Shown: one piece after another, positions 10,677-23,806 of the stretch
Numbering within the stretch: position 1 is the stretch's first letter
How the letters are laid out: the number at the start of each line of letters is the position of its first letter
Assembly (NCBI RefSeq): GCF_965363235.1
Contig: NC_134839.1
Coordinates: 114,322,517 to 114,386,516 of the forward strand
Reading direction: 5' to 3'
DNA: 64,000 nucleotides
Source of the DNA: Mytilus galloprovincialis
Lineage: Eukaryota; Mollusca; Bivalvia; Mytilida; Mytilidae
Notes under the pieces: model-generated
What the model was told of the DNA's origin: nothing
The model's database searches: none
The model's input: only the letters and a program-made list of their open reading frames with translations
Made by a program: the position numbers and the translations under genes

Positions 10677-12112
10677 TACTTTGATAAACATTATTATATT
10701 ATTTTGACCCGAAAAGCTTAATCATAATATCATCAAATTAATTTACAATAAAACATGACTAAAATATTTCAGATCAATGACTTGATTTGGTTATACTTTA
10801 CGGAAATAAAATGTGATTCACTTGTTTTATGTTGACGTTTGTCATGTTTTACACCCGTATACTGTAACTTTATACACATTTCTCGTTTTTGTATTAGTGT
10901 ACATATTACATATAGTCGAATCGATTTGTCAACTATTCTTTAGAAATTCTGATAGATTTTTGTCATTTTCGTGCCATACCATTCCAATATTTTCTTGTTA
11001 TTTGACTGGTTGTTTGATAGTAGACTGCCATCTAGAGCTTTAACTGTCATCTTATAAAGGAGAAGGTTCACTAACTAGAAAAAATGGCCCTAGCCTAAAA
11101 ATTGATTTCAGTATAAAATCATTGCTGTTCCTGATACCGGTGATACAAAAATCACATGTTATTACCTTATAAATCATCACATCTGCATTTTGCGTTAAAA
11201 ATGAAAAAAAAAATACTGAATTCTTGAAAATATTTTTAATTGCTCTAACATTGGATCTGTTGATTCTACATTAATTCTACATGTAGCTTGCCCTAAGATC
11301 ACAGTCTCAAGAATTTCTGAAAAGTGTTTGATTTCTTTTGTGTTGAATGTGAGGATTTTATGTTATTATAAGACAACATTACAACCAAATGCCCAACATT
11401 AAGAAAAGAAGCTCAGATCACCCATTTGGAAAATTGAAAAGGAAAAGGTTCATTAAAAAATGACTGTTGTACCCTTATTTATGACATGTTTACCTATAAT
11501 GCGGTTTGTTTTGTTTACACATCGTTTTCAATATAATGGAATTATATGCGCCTGTCATACAAGTGAGAGGTTTAGCTATCTATAAAACCAGGTTTGACCC
11601 GACTTTTTCTACATAAAAATGTCTGTACCAAGATACTTTTCCGTTTTGAATTTCTCTCGGAGTTCTGTATTTTGGTGATTTAACTTTTTATAATATTTTG
11701 CATTGACTCATCGGGTATGTTTTGTAGGATGAAAAGGTGAGATCAGTCTTGTACTGATATGTGTATAAATACTAAGCCATGTCCAATTGGGATGGTAGTT
11801 TAAAATCAAAGTATAGCGTTGTGAGGTATTAATCTATATAAAAACATGTACTGTGCTGATGGGGACGTTAAATCATATACATGTTGTTCCGTTTGGAGAA
11901 TGCAATGTTCTTTTTCTATAATAAAACATGACAATGATTCAAAGCGAGTTGAAGGTGCTTCGTTGAAGGTAACCCATCACAAATCGAAACTTTTGACCAT
12001 ACCTTACCTCGTATTCATATTACAATCCAAACAAAAAAAAATAAACTGCTATGCATTATTTAGTTCTTATCCAGGATTTATATGAACTATTTAGGCTGCT
12101 GAATCATTGAAC
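10677..12112. other. Intergenic, unannotated
   Basis: AT-rich DNA without recognisable exons. Around 10930-11040 and 11640-11690 there are short stretches ('ggagttctgtattttggtgattt') that resemble fragments of a repeat also seen near 50400-50470. Confidence 0.45.
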
Positions 12113-15100
12113 AAATAAAGATATCGGATTAGTTGTCTTCTCTTCTACAAGTTCTTTATAAGGTAATTCCATATAATATAAATAAAGATATCGGATTAGT
12201 TGTCTTCTCTTCTACAAGTTCTTTATAAGGTAATGCCATATAATATAAATAAAGATATCGGATTAGTTGTCTTCTCTTCTACAAGTTCTTTATAAGGTAA
12301 TTCCATATAATATAAATAGAGATATCGGATTAGTTGTCTTCTCTTCTACAAGTTCTTTATAAGGTAATGCCATATAATATAAATAAAGATATCGGATTAG
12401 TTGTCTTCTCTTCTACAAGTTCTTTATAAGGTAATGCCATATAATATAAATAAAGATATCGGATTAGTTGTCTTCTCTTCTACAAGTTCTTTATAAGGTA
12501 ATTCCATATAATATAAATAAAGATATCGGATTAGTTGTCTTCTCTTCTACAAGTTCTTTATAAGGTAATGCCATATAATATAAATAAAGATATCGGATTA
12601 GCTGTCTTCTCTTCTACAAGTTCTTTATAAGGTCATTCCATATAATATAAATAAAGATGTCGGATTAGCTGTCTTCTCTTCTACAAGTTCTTTATAAGGT
12701 AATTCCATATAATATAAATAAAGATATCGGATTAGCTGTCTTCTCTTCTACAAGTTCTTTATAAGGTCATTCCATATAATATAAATAAAGATATCGGATT
12801 AGCTGTCTTCTCTTCTACAAGTTCTTTATAAGGTAATGCCATATAATATAAATAAAGATATCGGATTAGCTGTCTTCTCTTCTACAAGTTCTTTATAAGG
12901 TCATTCAATATAATATAAATAAAGATGTCGGATTAGCTGTCTTCTCTTCTACAAGTTCTTTATAAGGTAATGCCATATAATATAAATAAAGATATCGGAT
13001 TAGTTGTCTTCTCTTCTACAAGTTCTTTATAAGGTCATTCAATATAATATAAATAAAGATGTCGGATTAGTTGTCTTCTCTTCTACAAGTTCTTTATAAG
13101 GTCATTCCATATAATATAAATAAAGATATCGGATTAGCTGTCTTCTCTTCTACAAGTTCTTTATAAGGTCATTCAATATAATATAAATAAAGATATCGGA
13201 TTAGTTGTCTTCTCTTCTACAAGTTCTTTATAAGGTCATTCAATATAATATAAATAAAGATATCGGATTAGCTGTCTTCTCTTCTACAAGTTCTTTATAA
13301 GGTCATTCAATATAATATAAATAAAGATATCGGATTAGTTGTCTTCTCTTCTACAAGTTCTTTATAAGGTAATGCCATATAATATAAATAGAGATATCGG
13401 ATTAGTTGTCTTCTCTTCTACAAGTTCTTTATAAGGTCATTCCATATAATATAAATAAAGATATCGGATTAGTTGTCTTCTCTTCTACAAGTTCTTTATA
13501 AGGTCATTCAATATAATATAAATAAAGATATCGGATTAGTTGTCTTCTCTTCTACAAGTTCTTTATAAGGTAATGCCATATAATATAAATAGAGATATCG
13601 GATTAGTTGTCTTCTCTTCTACAAGTTCTTTATAAGGTAATGCCATATAATATAAATAAAGATATCGGATTAGTTGTCTTCTCTTCTACAAGTTCTTTAT
13701 AAGGTAATTCCATATAATATAAATAGAGATATCGGATTAGTTGTCTTCTCTTCTACAAGTTCTTTATAAGGTAATGCCATATAATATAAATAAAGATATC
13801 GGATTAGTTGTCTTCTCTTCTACAAGTTCTTTATAAGGTAATTCCATATAATATAAATAGAGATATCGGATTAGTTGTCTTCTCTTCTACAAGTTCTTTA
13901 TAAGGTAATGCCATATAATATAAATAAAGATATCGGATTAGTTGTCTTCTCTTCTACAAGTTCTTTATAAGGTAATTCCATATAATATAAATAGAGATAT
14001 CGGATTAGCTGTCTTCTCTTCTACAAGTTCTTTATAAGGTCATTCAATATAATATAAATAAAGATATCGGATTAGTTGTCTTCTCTTCTACAAGTTCTTT
14101 ATAAGGTCATTCCATATAATATAAATAAAGATATCGGATTAGTTGTCTTCTCTTCTACAAGTTCTTTATAAGGTAATTCCATATAATATAAATAGAGATA
14201 TCGGATTAGCTGTCTTCTCTTCTACAAGTTCTTTATAAGGTCATTCAATATAATATAAATAAAGATATCGGATTAGTTGTCTTCTCTTCTACAAGTTCTT
14301 TATAAGGTCATTCAATATAATATAAATAAAGATATCGGATTAGTTGTCTTCTCTTCTACAAGTTCTTTATAAGGTCATTCAATATAATATAAATAAAGAT
14401 GTCGGATTAGTTGTCTTCTCTTCTACAAGTTCTTTATAAGGTCATTCCATATAATATAAATAAAGATATCGGATTAGCTGTCTTCTCTTCTACAAGTTCT
14501 TTATAAGGTCATTCAATATAATATAAATAAAGATATCGGATTAGTTGTCTTCTCTTCTACAAGTTCTTTATAAGGTCATTCAATATAATATAAATAAAGA
14601 TATCGGATTAGCTGTCTTCTCTTCTACAAGTTCTTTATAAGGTCATTCAATATAATATAAATAAAGATATCGGATTAGTTGTCTTCTCTTCTACAAGTTC
14701 TTTATAAGGTAATGCCATATAATATAAATAGAGATATCGGATTAGTTGTCTTCTCTTCTACAAGTTCTTTATAAGGTCATTCCATATAATATAAATAAAG
14801 ATATCGGATTAGTTGTCTTCTCTTCTACAAGTTCTTTATAAGGTCATTCAATATAATATAAATAAAGATATCGGATTAGTTGTCTTCTCTTCTACAAGTT
14901 CTTTATAAGGTAATGCCATATAATATAAATAGAGATATCGGATTAGTTGTCTTCTCTTCTACAAGTTCTTTATAAGGTAATGCCATATAATATAAATAAA
15001 GATATCGGATTAGTTGTCTTCTCTTCTACAAGTTCTTTATAAGGTAATTCCATATAATATAAATAGAGATATCGGATTAGTTGTCTTCTCTTCTACAAGT

Positions 15101-17411
15101 TCTTTATAAGGTAATGCCATATAATATAAATAAAGATATCGGATTAGTTGTCTTCTCTTCTACAAGTTCTTTATAAGGTAATTCCATATAATATAAATAG
15201 AGATATCGGATTAGTTGTCTTCTCTTCTACAAGTTCTTTATAAGGTAATGCCATATAATATAAATAAAGATATCGGATTAGTTGTCTTCTCTTCTACAAG
15301 TTCTTTATAAGGTAATTCCATATAATATAAATAGAGATATCGGATTAGCTGTCTTCTCTTCTACAAGTTCTTTATAAGGTCATTCAATATAATATAAATA
15401 AAGATATCGGATTAGTTGTCTTCTCTTCTACAAGTTCTTTATAAGGTCATTCCATATAATATAAATAAAGATATCGGATTAGTTGTCTTCTCTTCTACAA
15501 GTTCTTTATAAGGTAATTCCATATAATATAAATAGAGATATCGGATTAGCTGTCTTCTCTTCTACAAGTTCTTTATAAGGTCATTCAATATAATATAAAT
15601 AAAGATATCGGATTAGTTGTCTTCTCTTCTACAAGTTCTTTATAAGGTCATTCAATATAATATAAATAAAGATATCGGATTAGTTGTCTTCTCTTCTACA
15701 AGTTCTTTATAAGGTCATTCAATATAATATAAATAAAGATATCGGATTAGTTGTCTTCTCTTCTACAAGTTCTTTATAAGGTAATGCCATATAATATAAA
15801 TAAAGATATCGGATTAGTTGTCTTCTCTTCTACAAGTTCTTTATAAGGTAATTCCATATAATATAAATAGAGATATCGGATTAGCTGTCTTCTCTTCTAC
15901 ACGTTCTTTATAAGGTCATTCAATATAATATAAATAAAGATATCGGATTAGTTGTCTTCTCTTCTACAAGTTCTTTATAAGGTCATTCAATATAATATAA
16001 ATAAAGATATCGGATTAGTTGTCTTCTCTTCTACAAGTTCTTTATAAGGTAATGCCATATAATATAAATAAAGATATCGGATTAGTTGTCTTCTCTTCTA
16101 CAAGTTCTTTATAAGGTAATTCCATATAATATAAATAGAGATATCGGATTAGCTGTCTTCTCTTCTACAAGTTCTTTATAAGGTCATTCAATATAATATA
16201 AATAAAGATATCGGATTAGTTGTCTTCTCTTCTACAAGTTCTTTATAAGGTCATTCAATATAATATAAATAAAGATATCGGATTAGTTGTCTTCTCTTCT
16301 ACAAGTTCTTTATAAGGTAATGCCATATAATATAAATAAAGATATCGGATTAGTTGTCTTCTCTTCTACAAGTTCTTTATAAGGTCATTCCATATAATAT
16401 AAATAAAGATATCGGATTAGCTGTCTTCTCTTCTACAAGTTCTTTATAAGGTAATTCCATATAATATAAATAAAGATATCGGATTAGTTGTCTTCTCTTC
16501 TACAAGTTCTTTATAAGGTAATTCCATATAATATAAATAAAGATATCGGATTAGTTGTCTTCTCTTCTACAAGTTCTTTATAAGGTCATTCCATATAATA
16601 TAAATAAAGATATCGGATTAGTTGTCTTCTCTTCTACAAGTTCTTTATAAGGTAATTCCATATAATATAAATAAAGATATCGGATTAGCTGTCTTCTCTT
16701 CTACAAGTTCTTTATAAGGTAATTCCATATAATATAAATAAAGATATCGGATTAGTTGTCTTCTCTTCTACAAGTTCTTTATAAGGTCATTCCATATAAT
16801 ATAAATAAAGATATCGGATTAGTTGTCTTCTCTTCTACAAGTTCTTTATAAGGTCATTCCATATAATATAAATAAAGATATCGGATTAGCTGTCTTCTCT
16901 TCTACAAGTTCTTTATAAGGTAATTCCATATAATATAAATAAAGATATCGGATTAGCTGTCTTCTCTTCTACAAGTTCTTTATAAGGTAATTCCATATAA
17001 TATAAATAAAGATATCGGATTAGTTGTCTTCTCTTCTACAAGTTCTTTATAAGGTCATTCCATATAATATAAATAAAGATATCGGATTAGTTGTCTTCTC
17101 TTCTACAAGTTCTTTATAAGGTCATTCCATATAATATAAATAAAGATATCGGATTAGTTGTCTTCTCTTCTACAAGTTCTTTATAAGGTCATTCCATATA
17201 ATATAAATAAAGATATCGGATTAGTTGTCTTCTCTTCTACAAGTTCTTTATAAGGTAATTCCATATAATATAAATAAAGATATCGGATTAGCTGTCTTCT
17301 CTTCTACAAGTTCTTTATAAGGTAATTCCATATAATATAAATAAAGATATCGGATTAGTTGTCTTCTCTTCTACAAGTTCTTTATAAGGTAATTCCATAT
17401 AATATAAATAG
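12113..17411 (+). repeat. 67-bp satellite, about 79 tandem units
   Basis: The uninterrupted head-to-tail array has a unit of 67 bp (atatcgg at 12121, 12188 and so on). Variation is limited to a few positions: aaagat/agagat, ttagttg/ttagctg, and gtaattcc/gtaatgcc/gtcattcc/gtcattca. A run of variants is repeated after 1340 bp (for example the rare gtcgg at 13061 and 14401), indicating a higher-order unit of 20 monomers. Each unit carries gtcttctcttctacaag, a pyrimidine tract ending in AG, and then ttctttataaggtaat. Confidence 0.97.
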
Positions 17412-17530
17412 ATGTTGTATGGTGACCAATGAGACACCTATCCACAAGAGGCCAAAAATGTAAATGTATACAGGAATTCGGTATTAAATAAAACTGTTTG
17501 TTTGTAAAGCTTCCACAATGAGCAAAACTC
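17411..17530 (+). repeat. Fragment of the 'ccaatgagacaac' dispersed repeat family
   Basis: The stretch gatgttgtatggtgaccaat, followed by gagacacctatccacaag and later 'ccacaatgagcaaa', matches a family also present near 38150, 39705, 42945, 43515 and 60775 and, reversed, at 53810. It forms the right edge of the 67-bp satellite. Confidence 0.65.
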
Positions 17531-19045
17531 AATGAAGTATAGATGTTTTTAGGAGTATATGTGCCCATTATTATATGGACTACAACTTAAGTATTTCTAA
17601 TAAAACAAAAACACTATTTGACTGATTTATTCTTAAGCCTTGTATATCAAACACATACACATACACATTCTTATGGTTAATAAGAATGACTGACAACATT
17701 GCACGTCCCGGTTAATATATTAACAGCATATGTAAAACATCACAATTCTTAATATAAATTTGAAAAGTGAATGCTTTAAAAGTCTGTGTTGTTCACTGGC
17801 TTCTATGCACTACTACTTTGATTTAATTTGATTAAAATGTTCCAAACACATTGGTAAGAAAGGTAAATGTCAACATATGTCTGACATAAACACTTTTTAA
17901 CAGCATTTGTAGATTTAGAAAGTGATGTTTGTTGAATTACTACCAATTATTTTCGTAGGGGTAATTACTAGTAACAATTCAGAAGCTATTTTTTATCTTA
18001 TTATTATCAATATTCAATAGTTGCTAATAACATTGTTCATGCTGGTCCATTGGAAGGTAACATCATACATGGAAGGAATGTAAATAAACATTGTTTTAGT
18101 AAAACAAGGTTACTTTTGGGTTTTAGGGATTGATTGATTGCAGTTGTTTCAGACAAGATGTTTGAATAACTTTGCATAGAGAAACGTAATATATGAATAA
18201 CAGATTACAACAAAAATAACATCTTACACTAGCTGATTTTCTAACACAGTTAAAGTCTTCATTTTTTCATCAGTTTTGTATAATTAAAACTGCATGTTTA
18301 AATTGTATGAAAGTTTTGAGAAAAAAGAATTCATCAAAGAAAAAACTATTTAGACTTTTTTTGTTTTGTACAAACTTGTTAGCTAACAGGAACAGCAAAA
18401 CTGCAATGGAGTGCATTGCTGTTAATCTTTGAGAGACTATTTAAGATTCAGTATAATAATTCTTAAGTTAACATTATAGTTCTGTAGTATGAGCATTACA
18501 CTATCATAAAATATGTAAAAATGTGAGCAAATATATATAATATGTCATTGATCTGCATATTAATACTTTACCAATATAAATACCGGACACAACTGTACAA
18601 ATTGGAATGTTCAAAAAATCGTTATATTCTAACAAATATAATACAACAATACAGCCTAACACAAGTGTACAATACAAGTAATAAGGTACACAATCAAATA
18701 TCACGTTCTATGCTTGCTTCATTTTATGATTCATATAAGATCTTTTATCAGCTAGATCGATTAAAAAGGACAGGAACATAAAGATATTCAATATTCTCTA
18801 ACCACAAAAACATCATAAATTACACGGTGTAAGTTTAGTTCATTTCAATGTTTTAGGAATTTTAATATGAAATATTTCATTAGATTGCAAAAGATTTTTT
18901 TATTAAAAAAATAAATAAATTACAAAAATAATAAATATATCAAAACACAATCACATTGACCATTACATTACATTGATTGATATTATAAAACAAGAAACAA
19001 TTTGTAATGTGAATTAATCATCATTAGCACAAGAGCACATACACA
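17531..19045. other. Downstream of the extra secernin exons, unannotated
   Basis: AT-rich, without recognisable exons. Small open frames at 18504-18781 on both strands lack any family signature. Confidence 0.5.
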
Positions 19046-19051
19046 TTTATT
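19046..19051 (-). terminator. Candidate polyadenylation signal AATAAA
   Basis: The minus strand reads TGCAATAAATGTG about 45 bases after the stop codon of the 19094-19614 exon. The position suits a functional 3' end for this terminal exon. Confidence 0.5.
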
Positions 19052-19093
19052 GCAAGACATCACATACTATTTAAATATCTAAAAGTTGCTAGT

Positions 19094-19614
19094 TTATCCA
19101 ATCTTGTAGAAATTCAGTTCAATATTACACATATGTTTGAAGATTTGTGACACTTTCTTACAGCTATTTTCATCAAAGTTTTGTAAGATTTCCATCATAT
19201 CCTCAACACATTTATCTTCTAATTCTTTCAGATTCTGTGAAATCATTAATCCCATAGGATTCTCCGTATTCAACAACTTGACAAAGTTTTCATGTCCTTT
19301 GTAAAGGGCATGTCTCCTGTCAACAGTTTTACTAAAACGTGGCTGCATAATCAATGGATCATCGGCACCAAACTTAGGAGAAACAGTAAGATCACCAAGA
19401 TCTACATCAGGACAGAAGATGAATGGTTTGTAGATACTAACATTGGGATTAGGTGTGGCTGTAAACCAATGTAGAGGTGGGGAAAGGGATGCACCAGTTG
19501 GGATTACCGATATTTGACTTCCTGTCGACAGACTCAAACCTCCACCACCCAGACGACAGATTTCATTTTTCTCATCACGTAGAATCTTAGCCATATCTCT
19601 CATTCCAAATATAC
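19094..19614 (-). CDS. Secernin, alternative or duplicated last coding exon (5')
   Basis: The exon enters in phase 1 (acceptor TTACAG|GTATATTTGG) and encodes 172 residues to a TAA stop. It carries the conserved C-terminal secernin blocks seen in the exon at 37212-37702: GMRDMAKILRD, STGSQISVIPTGAS, HWFTATPNP, SIYKPFIFC, DLTVSPKFGADDP, PRFSKTVDRRHALYK and a final M-C-x-x-E-L-x-F-Y. It is about 10 codons longer than its counterpart. The reading frame is intact, so it is not an obvious pseudogene. An upstream extension of the frame runs through the 45-bp minisatellite but is intronic. It may be an alternative 3' exon of the secernin gene or the tail of a partial paralogue. Confidence 0.85.
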
Positions 19615-19616
19615 CT

Positions 19617-19931
19617 GTAATATATAAAGATGGTACCATATGATGTAGGGTAATACTGATCGTAATATATAAAGATGGTACCATATGATGTAGGGTAATA
19701 CTGATTGTAATATATAAAGATGGTACCATATGATGTAGGGTAATACTGATTGTAATATATAAAGATGGTACCATATGATGTAGGGTAATACTGATTGTAA
19801 TATATAAAGATGGTACCATATGATGTAGGGTAATACTGATTGTAATATATAAAGATGGTACCATATGATGTAGGGTAATACTGATTGTAATATATAAAGA
19901 TGGTACCATATGATGTAGGGTAATACTGATC
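19617..19931 (-). repeat. 45-bp minisatellite abutting the 5' exon acceptor (7 units)
   Basis: Seven nearly identical 45-bp units end at the splice acceptor of the 19094-19614 exon. On the minus strand each unit holds TATATATTACAATCAG; in the unit next to the exon this becomes TATATATTACAG, the real acceptor. The unit length is a multiple of three and has an open frame, so the exon's reading frame appears falsely extended by 15-residue repeats. Confidence 0.92.
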
Positions 19932-20143
19932 GTTCTCTTATTTTAGCTGATTTTTACTTTCTCAAAACAGTTGATTAGTGTTTTACTTAATCTAGGTTCT
20001 TTATTAGTATAAATTCAATTATAATGTCATATTTTCTATTTTGCTATTGTGACACCATGAAAAAGGTGACCATTCCTGATTTTGGAATCAATAGAATTTC
20101 TTATTGTATTTAATTAAGTCTCTGGTATGTTTGAAACACTCAC

Positions 20144-20350
20144 CTTCCTTAGAATATTCTTCAAGAAGTCTTTTACCATTAACAAATCTGTTGACAGGTG
20201 TAGTATCTTTAGCAAACACGACAGAGAAATTAAAATTTCCATCAGATTCCTTGTACAAACCCAATGATTTAGCCTCCTCTATAAGATTAGGTGACATCAT
20301 GTCTATTTTTGTACCAATGGTCAGCTGGTTGGAAATATTTCTTACTCCCT
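20144..20350 (-). CDS. Secernin, alternative or duplicated penultimate exon (4')
   Basis: The 207-bp exon has the same length and phases (1 in, 1 out) as the exon at 38507-38713. The first 21 residues are identical (GVRNISNQLTIGTKIDMMSP after a split Glu codon) and the DNA there differs at only about four of 71 positions. The remainder has diverged to moderate similarity, ending EEYSKE. The acceptor is TTTCAG|AGGGAG and the donor GAAG|GTGAGT. Its phase would accept direct splicing from secernin exon 3 (39981-40180). No matching copies of exons 1-3 were found between 20.4 and 37.2 kb. Confidence 0.87.
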
Positions 20351-21752
20351 CTGAAATAAGTAATCAATGGAAACAATAATTTCTTCATTTTCTTTTATTT
20401 TATTTTAGGAAACACCACTTGGATAGCTGGAAATATAATTTGTTTGATAAAAATGACCAAACAATTCTAAGGTTACATGAATTCTTTCAAAATTTATTAT
20501 ATATACTCAAAAAATAAATAAGAAGGCTACATGCAAACTAAAATACCTAAGAAACTAAGTCGGTTTAGTGTAACATTTTTTTTTATAGAGAATTTAAAAA
20601 AAAAAATCTTTTTGTCTGGTATTGCTCTTTAAAAACAAAATCCTTTCTCACAATAGAACATAAATAAACCTGAGATGTTCATATTGTGTTTAACTTTGTA
20701 ATTTCTATTTCAAATTAATTCCCATAATGTCTTTGCAAAGACCTGTTTCTAAGCCTTGCACAAATAAAATTTATATTTCGAGACAAAGTAGTTATTTTAT
20801 ACGGATGCCAACTAGAAAATATTGAATATTTCAATTCAGTTTGTTATACTGTATTCTTATCTTCATTTGTGACTTCAGTACAGTTGTAACAATTAGATAA
20901 ATTCATTGTAATTAACTTGATAAGGTTAACAGCAGTGGCACCTTACAGGTTGCACTTTGTAAATACAGCTGTTTCTCAAAACACGCCTTTTTTGGGGAGT
21001 AATAGAATATTCATAGAAAATTAATTTTGTTTACATACTGGTTCCCAGTTATGCTCTCTGTGTTCCATATCGCAGAGACAGAACTTGGGAATGTTACCAG
21101 TAAATAAACACGTGCACATTGTTTACATTGAAATCTGTGGTAACCTTTCATTCGAGGTAGGGGTAGTTAAGAAAATTAGTGTAAGTTTAAACTCTGAGAA
21201 GTTCAGGGCATATAAACATTGAAAATATGCCGCACAGCCCTATATTTTGACCTTTGAAAAAAATTGTGGTGCATATGAACTTTCAATTCTAGGATAAGAT
21301 TTTTTTCAAAACTTCATAGTAAAAGTGGTACAGTTTTAGCCGTAAAAGGAGTTCCTATGGGAAATTGCATTGTCAATATTTACAGAAATGCAACCTACAG
21401 ATTCTTGAAAAAGATCTGATTTATTACAGAAAGAGGAACTTATCAAAATCAAATCTAAACTTCTCACTGTACAAAAATAAACCAAACATCATTTCATAAT
21501 CTTCCAAACTGTGTAACTGGTGTGGTGATACTGTGTTCTCCTAGAGTGCTGAGTTTTTATTGCTCAGTCTTTTGTTTTTCTGTTTAGCATTTTGAGACTT
21601 TTGTTTGATTTCATCCTTTTCCTTTTGCCAAGTTGTCTTAAATAAGCACTTTCATTGCCCCCTTTGCATTTGTTTACCAGTACCTGTTTTGTAGTTGAAA
21701 ATAATGGGTTAAGGAGTATACAGATTTTTTTTTGTGAAATTGAGCAGTATTT
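20351..21752. other. Unannotated AT-rich DNA between the extra secernin exons and the 22-32 kb repeat block
   Basis: No exon supported. The open frame 21564-21770 on the minus strand runs into the repeated segment that follows and has no recognisable domain. Confidence 0.45.
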
Positions 21753-22310
21753 AGTGAATAAAAGGTGCATATTTTATAAGGAAACAACAAAGGAAATGAT
21801 GTCAGGATAATCGGCCTCACAATGGATCTTTTAAAATCTCAAAAGACAGAGAGTTACAGCACTAATTATGGAATGGCAATTTCCATGTTAAAAACTGACT
21901 GTGCAAGTCCTAACAAAAACCTGTCAAACATGAGAGCCATCTTGGATAAAGACATCTTATCAATATATCAATAGCTTGCAGTGGCCCTTGAGCCAGGTGA
22001 GTTAAATGAAATCTGAGTCAATAACCATATTTATAAAAACAATTTCTAGTTTAAAATTTTTAATCTTGAAGCAAAATATATATATCCCAAGAAAAATAAA
22101 CAACTTTAACCATTAAATTGTATTAAAACTTTAACATTCAACACCTAGAACAACAGTATGTTTTGCATATTTTAACAAATAACACTGAAATATAACAAAA
22201 GTTTTATTGATCAATAATTATCTAAACTAATCGTAACTACTTATTTTGTCTTCTAGATATAAAATGTGGTCTTACAAAAATATTCTGGCTTTCAATAATT
22301 ATATTATTAT
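21753..22310. repeat. About 550-bp direct repeat, left copy
   Basis: From gaataaaaggtgcatatttt to 'aatattctggctttc' this matches 31803-32335 in the same orientation, at roughly 95 percent identity by eye with small indels. It includes 'cagtggcccttgagccaggtgag'-type sequence. The two copies flank a truncated non-LTR retrotransposon exactly. Confidence 0.85.
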
Positions 22311-23248
22311 TTTTTTTAATTTTTTTTTTATTTCCAACAATAAAAAGATAATATACATGACATACATACATTATAATACATATAATATAACTACAATGTC
22401 ATAATTATAAATATATCTTAATTGGAAATATTTTACATTTTCTATTGAAAAGATAAAGAAAAAGAAAAATAAAAAAAAATAAAGGAAAACAAAACACAAA
22501 AAACAAAAAAGGATTATCCAGTTACATCCCTATCTATATTTTAAATATCCCATATTCATGTTGAAAAAAAAAATCTTTTCAAAATTAACGAGACATATTT
22601 CTTTTGTAACAATAATGACAATAATTTTTTCTTTAAAAAAAAATATAATTAAATAGTCATAAAAGAGGGACGAAAGATACCAAAGGGACAGTCAATAAGT
22701 AATTATAACCAAAAAAAGGAAGACGTTAGCTGGTATTCAATAAACCTTTTTCAAAATTATTCCATACATTGTCAAATTCAGCTATCTTTTTTATTTTTTA
22801 CAGCTATCATGCTCTCTAATTTATACATATATTTCAGCTTTATTATCATTGCTTGCAATGAGAGATTCTTTTTAAAGCATCTAGAATTATACACATATTG
22901 TTTAATATAAAGAAAAATCATGTTGTATGGGTTATTGGGGAATATCTTGGATAAGTCTCCAAAAAGAAAGTTTATTTTTTTGATTGGTAGACTTATTCTA
23001 CTGGAAAGGAACCAGTTATCAATATCCTGTAGAAAATTTGTTCAGTATTGCAATCCCAAAAATAGGTGTTCTAAAAACTTGTTATTTGATTTACAAAATG
23101 TACATTAAGGATCATCGCTCAATTTCATTTTAACTAAATACTGATTTGTTGCAATAATGCAATGGTTAATCCTATATTGCAACCACTGTAATTTACATTT
23201 TTAATAACAGCAAAAGGCAGTCTGAAAATCTTTTTCCAGTTCAGATTC
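22311..23248 (-). pseudogene. Decayed non-LTR retrotransposon, 3' part
   Basis: The minus-strand reading contains NLNWKKIFRLPFAVIKN, then (shifted one frame) LQWLQYRINHCIIATNQYL, KMKLSDDP, C-T-F-C and, after a further shift, F-W-D-C. This is the typical post-reverse-transcriptase cysteine region of L1-like elements. It continues into CFKKNLSLQAM-type sequence and ends at a poly(T) run on the plus strand (22305-22335), i.e. the element's A-rich tail. At least two frameshifts and one stop make it inactive. It continues across the 7.9-kb insertion into 31143-31805. Confidence 0.72.
23240..23248. other. Left target-site duplication TTCAGATTC
   Basis: The nine bases TTCAGATTC recur at 31143-31151. 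Removing one copy and the intervening 7,894 bp restores an open retrotransposon frame reading LDEQNLNWKKIF, which supports a true target duplication. Confidence 0.82.
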
Positions 23249-23329
23249 ATTAAGGTACAGTATCCGACAATCGATTGATTTGACAAAAGTTGATTTTTCC
23301 TTCAGGTTTTAATTCAATTCAATTAAAAA

Positions 23330-23760
23330 GAATAAATTGAATAGACACATTAACGATCGACTTATTCAACAAATCTTTAACGATAGATACGATCGATAAC
23401 GATTGAACATTGTTTGTCTATTCAATCAACTAAATTTATTTATGATGGAGACTCGATCGTAACGATTGATAACAATTGAACATCTTTTGTCGATTCAATC
23501 AACTAAATTTATTTATGATTGAGACTTGATCGTAACGATTGATATGATCGATAACGATTAAACATTGTTTGTCGATTTAATAACCTCAATGCATATGTGT
23601 TATGATGAAGACTCGATCATAACGATCGATAAAGATTGAACATCATATGTCGAATCAATCAACTCAATGTGTTTTGATGAAGACTCGATCGTAACGATCG
23701 ATACTATCGATAATGATTGAACGTCATATATTGAATCAATCTACTCAATTTGTTAATGGT
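23330..23760. repeat. Left subterminal repeats of the 7.9-kb element
   Basis: Four to five degenerate units of about 90 bp each contain gactcgatcgtaacgattga and 'gtcgattcaatcaact'. The motif cgatcgtaacgattga is shared with the right-hand array at 28740-30970. Confidence 0.8.
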
Positions 23761-23806
23761 AACTATTTAATAAATATTATGGATAAAGACAAAATAAGTT
23801 ATAGTA

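Noticed and set aside
12113..17411. CRISPR-like array
   Set aside because: Units are head-to-tail without unique spacers and the DNA is eukaryotic; it is a satellite.
19094..19909. A single 271-codon minus-strand frame
   Set aside because: Only 19094-19614 is coding. The remaining N-terminal part is seven 15-residue repeats from the intronic 45-bp minisatellite, and the acceptor lies at 19615-19616.
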